A stretch of 41,043 nucleotides of DNA, from assembly GCA_024280945.1 (NCBI GenBank), contig JAMXLO010000048.1, positions 1 through 41,043 on the forward strand, in the 5' to 3' direction. Source of the DNA: Acetobacteraceae bacterium (GTDB lineage: Bacteria; Pseudomonadota; Alphaproteobacteria; Acetobacterales; Acetobacteraceae). The notes under the pieces were generated by a model. The model saw nothing but the letters and a program-made list of their open reading frames with translations. It did no database searches and had not been told where the DNA came from. Positions 15,930 to 24,447 of the stretch are shown here, piece by piece. The position numbers and the translations under genes are program-made. Positions within the stretch are counted from its first letter, which is position 1. Each line of letters begins with the position of its first letter.

Positions 15930-17021
15930 TCACGCGCGCTTCGGCGTCAGATGCGCCACACGCGGCCCAACCTCCTCCGCCAGCAGGCGCAATGAGTTGT
16001 GCCAGGCTTCCGGGTGATCGGCGTAGTCGAAACCGAATACCAGCAAACCGCCAAACCCACCCGCCTCGCGGTAGATGCGCTCCAGCTTTTCCGCCACCGT
16101 CGCCGGTGACCCGATCAGCCAGTTATGCTCGGCGCAGTATTCCGGCGTCACGTCGGAATCCGCCACGTTCGGATCGTGCTTCAGGAATTCGAGGAAACCG
16201 AAATTGCCGAGCAGCGGCAGAAAATATTCGCGCATCATGCGCCCCATCATGCCGCCCGCCGACAGCCGCCACGCCTCCGCGTCGGTTTCCGCCACGAACA
16301 CCTCGCGCACCAGGCGCCAGTCGCCGCGGTGCGGCGTGCGGCCGGCGCGCGCGGCACCGATCTCCACCGCCTCCCAGTGGCTGGCCACATAGGCCGGGTT
16401 GAGGTTCAGGCTGAGCGGCAGGAAGCCCTTCTCGCCTGCGAGCTTCAACGTGTCGGACTGCTTGGAAAATCCAGCGACACCGATCGGTGGGTGTGGCTTC
16501 TGCAGCGGATAGATGTGCGGCTTGAGGAAACCGAACATCGGCTCGGGCTTCGCCGCCTTCCAGAATTTGCCCTCGTACTTGAATTGCGGCTCATCGCTCC
16601 ACAGGCGCAGGATGATATCGAGCGCCTCGCGCGTCATGTCGCGGTTGACGCCCGAGGTGCCGTCCACCTCGAACATCGCCCAGTCACTCGGCAGCCCCGA
16701 CGCCGCCACGCCGAAGTTCAACCGCCCCTCGGACAGGTGGTCCAGCATCGCGACCCGGGCAGCGAGTTCGGCCGGATGATGGTACGGCAGGAGGAAGCCG
16801 CCCGGGCCGATGCGCAGCCGCTTAGTCTGCATCAACGCCTGCGCGATCAGCAGGTCGGGTGACGGGTGTGGCTCCCAGGGTGCGGTGTAATGCTCGCCGA
16901 TCCACGCCTCGGCGTAGCCGAGTTCATCGAGCCAGCGCAGTGTCTGAAGGTCCCAGTCATGGCCCGCCTTCAATCCTCGCTCCGGCGGATGCGACGGCAT
17001 GGCGAAATAGCCGAATTCCAT
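15930..17021 (-). CDS. Luciferase-like (LLM class) flavin-dependent oxidoreductase
   Basis: A 363-residue member of the bacterial luciferase-like superfamily, FMN- or F420-type (beta/alpha)8 barrel. Seen: MEFGYFAMPSHPPERG at the N-terminus, YAEAWIGEHYTAPWEPHPSPDLLIAQALMQTKRLRIGPG (residues about 35-74, first barrel half, WIGEHY is typical), NPxxLAxRVAMLDHLSEGRLNFGV-like segment with PYHHPAELAARVAMLDHLS, and IYPLQKPHPPIGVAGFS. The length and the REYFLPLLGNFGFLEFLK segment resemble alkanal/limonene-type monooxygenases, which need an external flavin reductase; none is next to it. AGGAGGAA is a strong ribosome-binding site before the ATG. Followed after 10 bp by an NTF2-like gene. Confidence 0.88.
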   Translation of the reverse strand: MEFGYFAMPSHPPERGLKAGHDWDLQTLRWLDELGYAEAWIGEHYTAPWEPHPSPDLLIAQALMQTKRLRIGPGGFLLPYHHPAELAARVAMLDHLSEGRLNFGVAASGLPSDWAMFEVDGTSGVNRDMTREALDIILRLWSDEPQFKYEGKFWKAAKPEPMFGFLKPHIYPLQKPHPPIGVAGFSKQSDTLKLAGEKGFLPLSLNLNPAYVASHWEAVEIGAARAGRTPHRGDWRLVREVFVAETDAEAWRLSAGGMMGRMMREYFLPLLGNFGFLEFLKHDPNVADSDVTPEYCAEHNWLIGSPATVAEKLERIYREAGGFGGLLVFGFDYADHPEAWHNSLRLLAEEVGPRVAHLTPKRA

Positions 17022-17038
17022 GGCAGTTCCTCCTGGCT

Positions 17039-17058
17039 GGTGTGACGAAGGTTACACC
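17039..17058. promoter_or_regulatory. Dyad GGTGT-N10-ACACC in divergent promoter region
   Basis: GGTGT (17039-17043) and ACACC (17054-17058) form an inverted repeat 18 bp upstream of the luciferase-like gene's ATG (17021). It could be an operator for that gene. Weak evidence: short arms, no partner regulator nearby. Confidence 0.3.
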
Positions 17059-17084
17059 CGCCCGCATCAGGCTTGGCAACGGGC

Positions 17085-17120
17085 GTGGTGAGAACCATAT
17101 TGGAACCACTCTGGCGCCAG
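17085..17120. promoter_or_regulatory. Candidate operator palindromes of the fitA/vapC operon
   Basis: GTGGT (17085-17089) and ACCAC (17105-17109) bracket a 25-bp imperfect dyad with inner AA/TT symmetry. It is followed at once by the perfect palindrome CTGGCGCCAG (17111-17120). Both lie within 47 bp before the antitoxin start. Toxin-antitoxin pairs of this type repress themselves by binding such dyads, so an operator role is likely, but it is inferred. Confidence 0.5.
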
Positions 17121-17131
17121 GATGACTCCCA

Positions 17132-17374
17132 ATGCCCGTGACCCTGTCGATCAAGAATGTGCCCGACGCTCTGGCCGAGCGTTTGAAGCAACAGGCTGCG
17201 CACCATCATCGGTCGCTGCAGGGTGAACTGATGGCAATCATCGAGGCAGCGGCGGAGCCTCACCCACGAGGCTTACGCGAGTTCAGCGATTTCGCGAGGC
17301 GGCTTGGCGTTCACTCGCCTTCGGGTCACTCGACCCGGATGATTCGCGAGGATCGCGATGATTCAGGTCGTTGA
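17132..17374 (+). CDS. FitA-type ribbon-helix-helix antitoxin
   Basis: An 80-residue antitoxin. The N-terminus MPVTLSIKNVPDALAERLKQ is a ribbon-helix-helix DNA-binding arm (FitA/Arc type, with the usual NVPDALAERLKQQAAxHxRSLQGEL pattern), and the C-terminal part (SDFARRLGVHSPSG) should wrap the toxin. It overlaps the PIN-domain toxin gene by 17 bp, the classic arrangement. CAGGA upstream is a modest ribosome-binding site. The pair probably represses its own promoter through the palindromes just upstream. Acquired modules of this kind are often mobile, but no border repeats are seen. Confidence 0.88.
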   Translation: MPVTLSIKNVPDALAERLKQQAAHHHRSLQGELMAIIEAAAEPHPRGLREFSDFARRLGVHSPSGHSTRMIREDRDDSGR

Positions 17375-17777
17375 TGCCTCGGCCATCGGCGCGGTCCTGC
17401 TGGTTGAGCCCGAGGGCACCTGGGTTGCCACGCAAACCGACGACCAGGAGCTGATCGCGCCTGCCATCCTGCCGTTCGAGGTGGGTAATCTTTGTTGGAA
17501 GCGGCTCAGACGCGCGCGACACGAGGCTGAAAACATTCTGGCAATTTGGGCGGCCTGGACGGCCGAATCGCCTGTCAGGTTGGTTCAGCAGCGCCCGATG
17601 GAGACCTTACAGCTGGCCAAGGAGACCGGCATTACTTACTACGACGCGAGCTATCTGCAATTGGCGCGTGAACAAGGCGCGACGCTGATCAGCCTCGATG
17701 TTCGGCTGGTCCGCGCCGCGCATCGACTCGCGTTGCAAGCACCGGTCCCTTACACCGCGCCACGTTTGCGCAGTTGA
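17358..17777 (+). CDS. vapC: PIN-domain ribonuclease toxin (VapC/FitB type)
   Basis: A 139-residue PIN-domain toxin, predicted Mg-dependent ribonuclease that cuts RNA when free of its antitoxin. The acidic residues expected of the active site are visible: VVDASAIGA (Asp6), LPFEVGNLCWKRL (Glu), YYDASYLQLA (Asp) and LISLDVRL (Asp). GAGGA with 5-base spacing precedes the ATG inside the antitoxin gene. Its last 28 bp overlap the convergent CoA-transferase gene. All catalytic acids are present, so the toxin looks functional. Confidence 0.9.
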   Translation: MIQVVDASAIGAVLLVEPEGTWVATQTDDQELIAPAILPFEVGNLCWKRLRRARHEAENILAIWAAWTAESPVRLVQQRPMETLQLAKETGITYYDASYLQLAREQGATLISLDVRLVRAAHRLALQAPVPYTAPRLRS

Positions 17778-18940
17778 TCGATCTCCCAGGCCGAGAGCCC
17801 GAGTTCAGCGAGTATCTCGGCAGTGTGCTCACCGAGTTCAGGTGCCGGCATGCGCACCGGCAATGGGGCACCATCGACATGCAGCGCTGAACCAAGCATC
17901 GAGACGTCGCCATGACCGGGGTGCGCGACCGTCACCACCGCCTGCTGATCAAGCACCTGCGGATCGGCGAACACCTCGTCCAGATGCATCACCTGCGAAC
18001 AAGGGACGCCCGCCTCATTCAATACACGAATCCAGTGTTCACTCGTCTCGCGCATCGTGCGCGCCTCGATCTCCGCGTTGATCGCCGCGCGGTTCTCGGC
18101 ACGCAATGTGTTGCTGGCGAACTCTGGACGCTGTCGCAGTTCGCCGGCGTCGAGCGCTCCCAACAGCCGCTGATACATAGCCTCGCCCGCTGGGGCGATG
18201 GCGATCTCGCCATCCGCGGTGCGAAAGAGCCCGTAGGGTGAGCCAATGGGATGGTCGTTGCCAGTGCGCGCGGGTAGGCGGCCGGTGGCGAGGTAGTCTG
18301 TCGCCATGAAGCCCAGAAAGCTGATCAGTCCACCGATCAGGCTGACCGAGGCGGAGCCCCCCTGCCCCGTCCGCTGCTCGCGCAGCAGTGCGGCGACGAT
18401 CCCGAGCGCCGCGTAGAGCCCAGCAATCAGATCGCTGACCGGAGGGCCGGAGCGCATCGGAGGCTGATCGGCTGCACCGTTGACACTCATGAAACCGCTC
18501 ATCGCCTGCGCGATGAAATCGAAGCTGGGCCGATCGCGATACGGGCCTGTTGCACCGAACCCGTTGACGCTGCCGCGCACCAGACGCGGATTCAGCTCGG
18601 CGAGCCGAGCCTCCGTGAAGCCCATCGCCTCGAGCACACCGGGCCGGTAGTTGTCGATCAGCACGTCGCTGCGCGCGATCAGCCGCGCGAGTATTTCGCG
18701 GCCTTCCTCGCTTCGCAGATTCAAGGTGATCGCACGCTTGTTGCGATTGTAGTTGGCAAAGTACCAGGAGAGTCCATCTCGGCCGGCACCCTGATGGCGC
18801 ACCGTGTCGCCCTCGCCCGGCGTCTCCACCTTGATCACATCGGCGCCAAGATCGCCCAGCAGCATCGAGCAGAACGGGCCCGACAGCACGCGCGTGAGAT
18901 CGACGACGCGAATGCCGGAGAGCGGCAAGGTTGGGTTCAT
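17750..18940 (-). CDS. Family III (CaiB/BaiF) CoA-transferase
   Basis: A 396-residue member of the family III CoA-transferases, which move CoA between carboxylic acids as mixed-anhydride and thioester intermediates. Seen: LPLSGIRVVDLTRVLSGPFCSMLLGDLGADVIKVE at the N-terminus (the family hallmark), YFANYNRNKRAITLNLRSEEGREIL, DVLIDNYRPGVLEAMG, and PPVSDLIAGLYAALGI where the Asp is the expected catalytic acyl carrier. The C-terminal HTAEILAELGLSAWEIDQL is also standard. Substrate acid unknown. It is the only metabolic gene between the toxin-antitoxin pair and the gcv leader, and overlaps the toxin gene's 3' end by 28 bp in convergent orientation. Confidence 0.92.
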   Translation of the reverse strand: MNPTLPLSGIRVVDLTRVLSGPFCSMLLGDLGADVIKVETPGEGDTVRHQGAGRDGLSWYFANYNRNKRAITLNLRSEEGREILARLIARSDVLIDNYRPGVLEAMGFTEARLAELNPRLVRGSVNGFGATGPYRDRPSFDFIAQAMSGFMSVNGAADQPPMRSGPPVSDLIAGLYAALGIVAALLREQRTGQGGSASVSLIGGLISFLGFMATDYLATGRLPARTGNDHPIGSPYGLFRTADGEIAIAPAGEAMYQRLLGALDAGELRQRPEFASNTLRAENRAAINAEIEARTMRETSEHWIRVLNEAGVPCSQVMHLDEVFADPQVLDQQAVVTVAHPGHGDVSMLGSALHVDGAPLPVRMPAPELGEHTAEILAELGLSAWEIDQLRKRGAV

Positions 18941-19074
18941 GGCCTTGATCTCGCACCCTTCTTCATCGGCTCCAAGGCCACCTCACCCACCCGGCCCCCC
19001 CGGCCACCACCAGCCTTGCGACTAAGTCTTATCGATCATTGCCCCCTAACCCGGATTCCGGCATGGTGTCTGGG

Positions 19075-19308
19075 TCCCAGCCACCCGATGCGGGAGAGAG
19101 CGGAGCCTGCCCTCGAGCCTGACCCGAGGGTCCAATCCGCCGCCGAAGGCGCAACCGGCCCCCGGAAACGCTCAGGCAAAAGGACCGCGACGGGGTAAGG
19201 GATCTCTGGAAAGCCGGCCGGCATGCCACATGCCTGCCGCACCGACGAGGTAAGGGGCGCTCTCTCAGCGTCCTGAATCTTTCAGGTAAAGCGACAGAGG
19301 GGGGTCAT
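19075..19308 (+). ncRNA. Tandem glycine riboswitch in the gcvTHP leader
   Basis: Two glycine aptamers in a row. The first (about 19075-19195) shows GGGAGAGAGCGGAG, CCGCCGAAGGCGCAA and GGAAACGCTCAGGCAAAAGG then ACCG. The second (about 19200-19305) shows TCTCTGG, GCACCGACGAGGTAAG and CTGAATCTTTCAGGTAAAGC then GACAGAGG. CTCTG (19204-19208) and CAGAG (19295-19299) close the second aptamer's P1 stem. These are the conserved core strings of the known riboswitch class, and gcvT follows directly. Boundaries are approximate. It is expected to turn the operon on when glycine is plentiful. Confidence 0.95.
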
Positions 19309-19346
19309 CTGCACCGGCACGAACCGCTGGTGCATGGCCCTTTTTT
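19302..19346 (+). terminator. Intrinsic terminator-like hairpin after the glycine riboswitch
   Basis: GGGTCAT (19302-19308), a CT bulge, GCACCGGC (19311-19318), a 7-base loop, GCTGGTGC (19326-19333) and ATGGCCC (19334-19340) make a 15-bp stem with G-T pairs, followed by T6 (19341-19346). It directly abuts the P1 strand of the second aptamer, so it is the probable expression platform. The T run touches the GGAG ribosome-binding site of gcvT (19347-19350). Confidence 0.75.
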
Positions 19347-19357
19347 GGAGCGGACCA

Positions 19358-20488
19358 GTGATCGAGAACGCCCTGCCGGACGATCCTAGCCCCAAGCCCC
19401 TGAAGACCGTTCCGCTCGACTCTTGGCATCGCGCTTTTGGCGCGAGAATGGTCGAGTTCGCCGGCTACTCGATGCCCGTCCAGTATCAAGGTGTGCTGGC
19501 AGAGCACCTGCATTGCCGGTCACACGCGGCACTGTTCGATGTGTCACATATGGGCCAGGCAACTTTGTCCGGGCCCACCGCTCCGGCAGCGCTGGAACGA
19601 CTGGTGCCGGGCGACATGCTGGCACTGAAGCCGGGGCGTCAGCGCTATACGCTGCTGACCAACGAGGCGGGCGGCATCCTTGATGACCTGATGGTGACAC
19701 GCCTCGCTGACGATCGGCTGTTCCTGGTGGCCAACGCCAGCCGCAAGGACATCGACTTTACCCATATCGCGGCCAACATGCCGCCGGGCGTGCAGCTTCA
19801 GCCGCACGACGACCGCGCCCTTCTGGCGCTGCAAGGGCCGGCCGCCGCCGCGGTGATCGGCGGTATCATGCCCGAGGCGGCGCAACTTCCCTTCATGGGA
19901 GCGGCGCAGGTCGCGCTCGCCGGTATCCCATGTCTCGTCTCCCGCTCGGGCTACACCGGCGAGGACGGCTTCGAGATTTCGGTTCCGGCGGAGGCAGCAC
20001 AGGAACTGGCTCAGCGGCTCATCGATGAGCCCGAGGTCGTGCCCGCCGGCCTTGGCGCACGCGATTCGCTGCGGCTCGAGGCTGGCCTTTGTTTGTACGG
20101 CAACGATATCGACGAACTCACGACCCCGGTCGAAGCAGCCCTGACCTGGGTGATCAGCAAACGCCGTCGCGCCGACTGGGACTTTCCGGGCGCTGCGGCG
20201 GTTCGCGATCAGATTGAAAACGGCGCGCCGCGCCATCGCGTCGGCCTCCGTCCCGATGGGCGCGCGCCAGCCCGTGCTCTCACCGAAATTGTCGCGGGCG
20301 ACGGTACCGAGGCCGGCACCGTCACGTCCGGTGGTTATTCCCCCACGCTCAGTGCGCCGATTGCCATGGGCTACGTTCGCAAGGACCTGGCAGCCGTGGG
20401 CACCGCACTGCACCTCATGGTGCGCGGCAAGCCACTGTCCGGGCGCGTCGTGCCGCTGCCGTTCGTCCCCCACCGCTACGCCCGCTGA
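19358..20488 (+). CDS. gcvT: Glycine cleavage system T protein (aminomethyltransferase)
   Basis: T protein, 376 residues: takes the aminomethyl group from lipoyl-H protein and passes it to tetrahydrofolate, releasing ammonia. Seen: ARMVEFAGYSMPVQYQGVLAEHLHCRSHAALFDVSHMG (the family N-terminal hallmark), TNEAGGILDDLMVTRL, NASRKDIDF, SRSGYTGEDGFEISV, and GLGARDSLRLEAGLCLYGNDID. GTG at 19358 is chosen because GGAG lies seven bases upstream and the ATG at 19334 falls inside the terminator stem. It is the first gene of gcvT-gcvH-gcvP, 15 bp before gcvH. No L protein is needed in the cluster, as it is shared with other complexes. Confidence 0.95.
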   Translation: MIENALPDDPSPKPLKTVPLDSWHRAFGARMVEFAGYSMPVQYQGVLAEHLHCRSHAALFDVSHMGQATLSGPTAPAALERLVPGDMLALKPGRQRYTLLTNEAGGILDDLMVTRLADDRLFLVANASRKDIDFTHIAANMPPGVQLQPHDDRALLALQGPAAAAVIGGIMPEAAQLPFMGAAQVALAGIPCLVSRSGYTGEDGFEISVPAEAAQELAQRLIDEPEVVPAGLGARDSLRLEAGLCLYGNDIDELTTPVEAALTWVISKRRRADWDFPGAAAVRDQIENGAPRHRVGLRPDGRAPARALTEIVAGDGTEAGTVTSGGYSPTLSAPIAMGYVRKDLAAVGTALHLMVRGKPLSGRVVPLPFVPHRYAR

Positions 20489-20503
20489 CACAAGGAGCGT
20501 CCG

Positions 20504-20893
20504 ATGGCGAAACCCCCTGCCGATATTCGCTTCACCAAGGAACATGAATGGGTGCGGCTTGATGGCGACATTGCGACCGTCGGCATCACCGATCACGCGC
20601 AGGAGCAGCTTGGCGACGTGGTCTTCGTCGAGTTGCCGGAAGTCGGGCGCGACGTCGCATCAGACGAGGCCTGCGCCGTGGTGGAAAGCGTCAAGGCGGC
20701 ATCCGACGTCTATGCGCCGCTCACCGGCAAAGTTGTTGAAACCAATCAGTCGATAATCGATGACCCTTCGCTGGTGAACAGCGATGCCGAGGGCGAAGGC
20801 TGGTTCTTTCGCATCGAGATCGACGACACCGATTCGTTCGAGGCACTGATGGATCACGCCGCCTACGACGAATACCTGGAGACGCTGGACTGA
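20504..20893 (+). CDS. gcvH: Glycine cleavage system H protein (lipoyl carrier)
   Basis: Lipoyl-carrying H protein of 129 residues that shuttles the aminomethyl group between P, T and L proteins. The lipoylation site is Lys64 in [13 protein letters not shown]. The N-terminus [40 protein letters not shown] and the C-terminal [10 protein letters not shown] and YDEYLETLD are typical. An AAGGAG ribosome-binding site precedes the ATG. Its TGA overlaps the gcvP ATG by one base (TGATG). Confidence 0.97.
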   Translation: MAKPPADIRFTKEHEWVRLDGDIATVGITDHAQEQLGDVVFVELPEVGRDVASDEACAVVESVKAASDVYAPLTGKVVETNQSIIDDPSLVNSDAEGEGWFFRIEIDDTDSFEALMDHAAYDEYLETLD

Positions 20894-23760
20894 TGGACGT
20901 TCTCGCTGAGCTCGCCGCGTTGGAAGCGGCGAACAGTTTTGTATCGCGTCACATCGGTCCGTCCGAGACCGACATTGCCTCAATGCTGCATGACGTGGGT
21001 GCCGCGACCCTCGACGAGCTGGCGGCGAAGACCGTTCCGCCAGCAATTCGCAGCAGCCAGCCGCTGCATCTGCCCCCGCCGATCGACGAAGCGGCGGCAA
21101 TGGCGGAACTGCGCGCACTCGCGGCAAAGAATAAATTGACGAAGTCGCTGATCGGCATGGGCTATCACGGCACGCACACGCCTCCCGTTATCCTGCGCAA
21201 TGTGCTGGAGAACCCCGGCTGGTACACCGCGTACACGCCATATCAGGCCGAGATCGCCCAAGGACGGCTGGAAGCATTGCTGAACTTCCAGACCATGATC
21301 TGCGAGCTGACGGCAATGGAAATCGCCAACGCGTCGATGCTCGATGAGGGAACCGCCGCAGCCGAAGCCATGGCGATGGCGCACGCCGTCAGCAAGACGA
21401 AGTCCGACGTGCTGGCGGTCGCCACCGATCTGCATCCGCAGACGCGTGCCGTGCTGGCGACACGCGCACGGCCGATCGGCATCAGGCTGGTCGACGTCGC
21501 ACCGACAGACCTTGCCGCCATCGAGGCAGCGCAGCCGTTCGCCCTGGTGCTGCAATACCCCGGCACCACCGGCGCTATACGTGAGCTGTCGTCAGAGATC
21601 GCGGCGGCGCACGAAGCGGACGCTCTGGTCATCGTGTGCGCCGATCCGCTCGCACTGGCATTGCTGACGCCGCCCGGCGAGATGGGCGCCGATGTCGTGG
21701 TCGGCTCCTCGCAGCGCTTCGGCGTACCGATGGGTTTCGGTGGGCCGCATGCCGGCTACCTGGCGACGCGCGATGCCTACAAGCGTCACATGCCGGGGAG
21801 GTTGGTCGGCGTGTCGCTCGATGCCGGTGGTCAGCCGGCTATGCGCCTCGCTCTGCAGACGCGCGAGCAGCACATCAGGCGCGAGAAAGCCACGTCGAAC
21901 ATCTGCACCTCGCAGGTGCTGCTGGCTGTCATGGCCGGCTGCTATGCGGTGTGGCATGGGCCGGAGGGGCTGAAGCGGATCGCGCGTCGCGTCAACATTC
22001 AGGCACGGCTGCTGGCTGCTGCCGCGCAACAAGGCGGCCATCGGCTAGTGCACGAGTCATTTTTCGACACGATCGCAATCGACACCGCATCTGTCGATAC
22101 GCTGATGCAGGCAGCGCTGGCGCAGGGCTTCAATCTGCGACGGATCAGTGACACGCGCGTTGGCATATCACTCGACGAGACCGTGACGCGCGAGGAAATG
22201 GAACGCCTTGTGGCGGTACTGGGCGGCAGGTTGACGGATGCGCCTCCCTCGATTCCAGCCGAGCTTGCGCGCAATACAGCGTTCCTGGAGCAGGCAGTGT
22301 TCCACCAGCATCACGCGGAACACGAGATGCTGCGTTACCTGAAGCGGCTCGAGGAAAAGGACATCGCGCTGAACCGCAGCATGATCCCACTCGGCTCCTG
22401 CACGATGAAGCTGAACGCGTCGGCGGAAATGCTGCCGATCACCCTGCCGGGCTTCGCCGACATCCATCCCTTCGCACCACCCGATCAGACTCAGGGCTAT
22501 GCCGAACTGACCGAACGCCTGACCGATTGGCTCAAGGCGATCACCGGCTTTGCCGCGGTCACATTGCAGCCGAACGCAGGATCGCAAGGCGAGTATGCCG
22601 GACTACTGGCGATCCGCGCGTTCCACGAGGCGCGCGGCCAAGGACATCGCAGCATCTGCCTGATCCCTTCCAGCGCGCACGGGACCAACCCGGCGAGCGC
22701 GGCGATGGCAGGGCTGCAGGTTTTGGTCGTCGGCTGCGACCGCGATGGCAACATCGATGTCAACGACCTCAAGGCCAAAGCGGACAAGCACGCAGCCAGT
22801 CTCGCTGCATTGATGGTGACCTACCCGAGCACGCACGGCGTGTTCGAGACAGCCATCCGCGAGATCTGCGACATCGTGCATGCGCATGGCGGACAGGTTT
22901 ACATGGACGGCGCCAACCTCAATGCACAGGTGGGCCTGACCAGCCCTGCCGCGATCGGCGCCGATGTGTGCCATCTCAATCTGCACAAGACATTCTGCAT
23001 CCCTCATGGCGGCGGCGGCCCCGGGGTGGGGCCGATCGGTGTCGCGGCGCATCTCGCGCCTCACCTGCCCAATCATTCGCTGCGCAATGACGCAGGTCCC
23101 GCGACCGGCTTCGGCCCGGTATCAGCCGCACCATTCGGCAGCGCGATGATTCTGCCGATCTCCTATGCGTATATCCGCATGATGGGTGCCGCCGGACTGA
23201 AGCGTGCGACGGAGGTGGCGATCCTGAACGCCAACTACGTGGCCAAACGCCTGCGGGGACACTACCCGGTGTTGTACACCGGACCGGGGGGAATGGTGGC
23301 GCATGAGTGCATCATCGACTGCCGCAGCTTCCAGGCCGAAGCCGGCGTGATGGTGGAGGACATCGCCAAGCGGCTGATGGATTTCGGCTTCCATGCACCG
23401 ACCATGTCCTGGCCGGTCGCCGGCACGCTGATGATCGAGCCGACCGAAAGCGAGAGCAAAGCCGAGCTCGACCGGTTCTGCGAAGCCATGATCGCGATCC
23501 GCGAGGAAATCGCTGCGATCGGTGCGGGGAAGCTCGACAAGGCAGACAACCCGCTGAAGCATGCTCCGCACACCGCTGCCCATGTCATGGCGAATGTATG
23601 GACGCACAGCTATTCGCGCGAGCAGGCGGCGTTTCCGGTGCCATGGATTGCTGCGGCCAAATACTGGCCACCTGTCAGGCGCGTCGACAACGTCTACGGC
23701 GACCGCAACCTGGTCTGCAGCTGTACGCCTCTCGAGGCGTACGCCCAGGCGGCGGAGTGA
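20893..23760 (+). CDS. gcvP: Glycine dehydrogenase (decarboxylating), P protein
   Basis: Pyridoxal-phosphate P protein, 955 residues, single-chain type (not split into GcvPA/GcvPB). It decarboxylates glycine and loads the remaining aminomethyl group on lipoyl-H protein. Seen: [17 protein letters not shown] at the start, [17 protein letters not shown], the internal half boundary near [14 protein letters not shown], the cofactor lysine about residue 699 in [17 protein letters not shown], and [17 protein letters not shown] near the end. Start and stop overlap are translationally coupled to gcvH. Nothing is missing relative to the normal family length. Confidence 0.97.
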   Translation: MDVLAELAALEAANSFVSRHIGPSETDIASMLHDVGAATLDELAAKTVPPAIRSSQPLHLPPPIDEAAAMAELRALAAKNKLTKSLIGMGYHGTHTPPVILRNVLENPGWYTAYTPYQAEIAQGRLEALLNFQTMICELTAMEIANASMLDEGTAAAEAMAMAHAVSKTKSDVLAVATDLHPQTRAVLATRARPIGIRLVDVAPTDLAAIEAAQPFALVLQYPGTTGAIRELSSEIAAAHEADALVIVCADPLALALLTPPGEMGADVVVGSSQRFGVPMGFGGPHAGYLATRDAYKRHMPGRLVGVSLDAGGQPAMRLALQTREQHIRREKATSNICTSQVLLAVMAGCYAVWHGPEGLKRIARRVNIQARLLAAAAQQGGHRLVHESFFDTIAIDTASVDTLMQAALAQGFNLRRISDTRVGISLDETVTREEMERLVAVLGGRLTDAPPSIPAELARNTAFLEQAVFHQHHAEHEMLRYLKRLEEKDIALNRSMIPLGSCTMKLNASAEMLPITLPGFADIHPFAPPDQTQGYAELTERLTDWLKAITGFAAVTLQPNAGSQGEYAGLLAIRAFHEARGQGHRSICLIPSSAHGTNPASAAMAGLQVLVVGCDRDGNIDVNDLKAKADKHAASLAALMVTYPSTHGVFETAIREICDIVHAHGGQVYMDGANLNAQVGLTSPAAIGADVCHLNLHKTFCIPHGGGGPGVGPIGVAAHLAPHLPNHSLRNDAGPATGFGPVSAAPFGSAMILPISYAYIRMMGAAGLKRATEVAILNANYVAKRLRGHYPVLYTGPGGMVAHECIIDCRSFQAEAGVMVEDIAKRLMDFGFHAPTMSWPVAGTLMIEPTESESKAELDRFCEAMIAIREEIAAIGAGKLDKADNPLKHAPHTAAHVMANVWTHSYSREQAAFPVPWIAAAKYWPPVRRVDNVYGDRNLVCSCTPLEAYAQAAE

Positions 23761-23874
23761 AGCCACGCCACGCTCGCGTCGCACGATCGCGCGATCAGCG
23801 AGAAAAGATGGTAAGATGGGTCGGCCCCCGCTCCATATGACCTCGGCCTGACCAGCAGTCGCCCCCGGAGGGCG

Positions 23875-24423
23875 ATGCCTTGCTGCCTGCGCCAGGCTCG
23901 CGTTACCGTTGCACGGTCCAATCAGATGCTGTCACGCATGCACGATATGAGTCCAAGACCTGGGTCTATGTTCTCGGAGCCTTTCAGGGAACAGTTTGTC
24001 CACTTCCTCAAGGAGGCGATCGAGGCGTTTGCCGCGGCAACACCGGGATATGCTCACGACAAGCGGTCCCGCTGGGCGTATGCGTTCAACCCAATGCGCG
24101 ACGGAGATCCTGAGAAGCCGGTATACGCGACGATGGCGGCGCTCCGTGCGCCGAATTTTGCTGCGTTGCGGGTCGGCGTGACGGAAGGCGGACAAGTCGT
24201 CGTCGAAGTCGAGCACCGCAAGCTGGTGGTTCCGTATATCACCGACGATGTCGAGGATCCGGGCGAGTTTCCCAAAATTCAGCGAGGCCTGCGGCAAATT
24301 ATCGAACATTTCGAGAGGGCCGCCGGCATGGCCCGGCACAGCCTGTTCAGTCGTCTTGCATCCGATCCCGGATACCGGGAACTCGCCGAGGCACGCCGCT
24401 CCAGCCTGGCTCGTCGCGGATAA
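23875..24423 (+). CDS. Hypothetical protein, about 150-182 residues
   Basis: I do not recognise this protein. The part from FSEPFREQFVHFLKEAIEAF onward looks like a folded soluble domain: an amphipathic helix, then WAYAFNPMRDGDPEKPVYATM, a beta-rich section (ALRVGVTEGGQVVVEVEHRKLVVPYI), DDVEDPGEFPKIQRGLRQIIEHFERAA, and a charged C-terminal helix. No signal peptide or membrane segment. The start is uncertain: the ATG at 23875 has GGAGGG too close to it, and the first 20 residues look non-native; in-frame ATGs at 23938, 23947 and 23968 are alternatives. It is convergent with tmk and 114 bp after gcvP. Confidence 0.6.
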   Translation: MPCCLRQARVTVARSNQMLSRMHDMSPRPGSMFSEPFREQFVHFLKEAIEAFAAATPGYAHDKRSRWAYAFNPMRDGDPEKPVYATMAALRAPNFAALRVGVTEGGQVVVEVEHRKLVVPYITDDVEDPGEFPKIQRGLRQIIEHFERAAGMARHSLFSRLASDPGYRELAEARRSSLARRG

Positions 24424-24447
24424 GACAAACCAGCCATCAGAGCCGCC

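Noticed and set aside
17132-17777. Border of a genomic island at the toxin-antitoxin pair
   Set aside because: No integrase, tRNA gene or direct repeats flank it; neighbours are ordinary metabolic genes.
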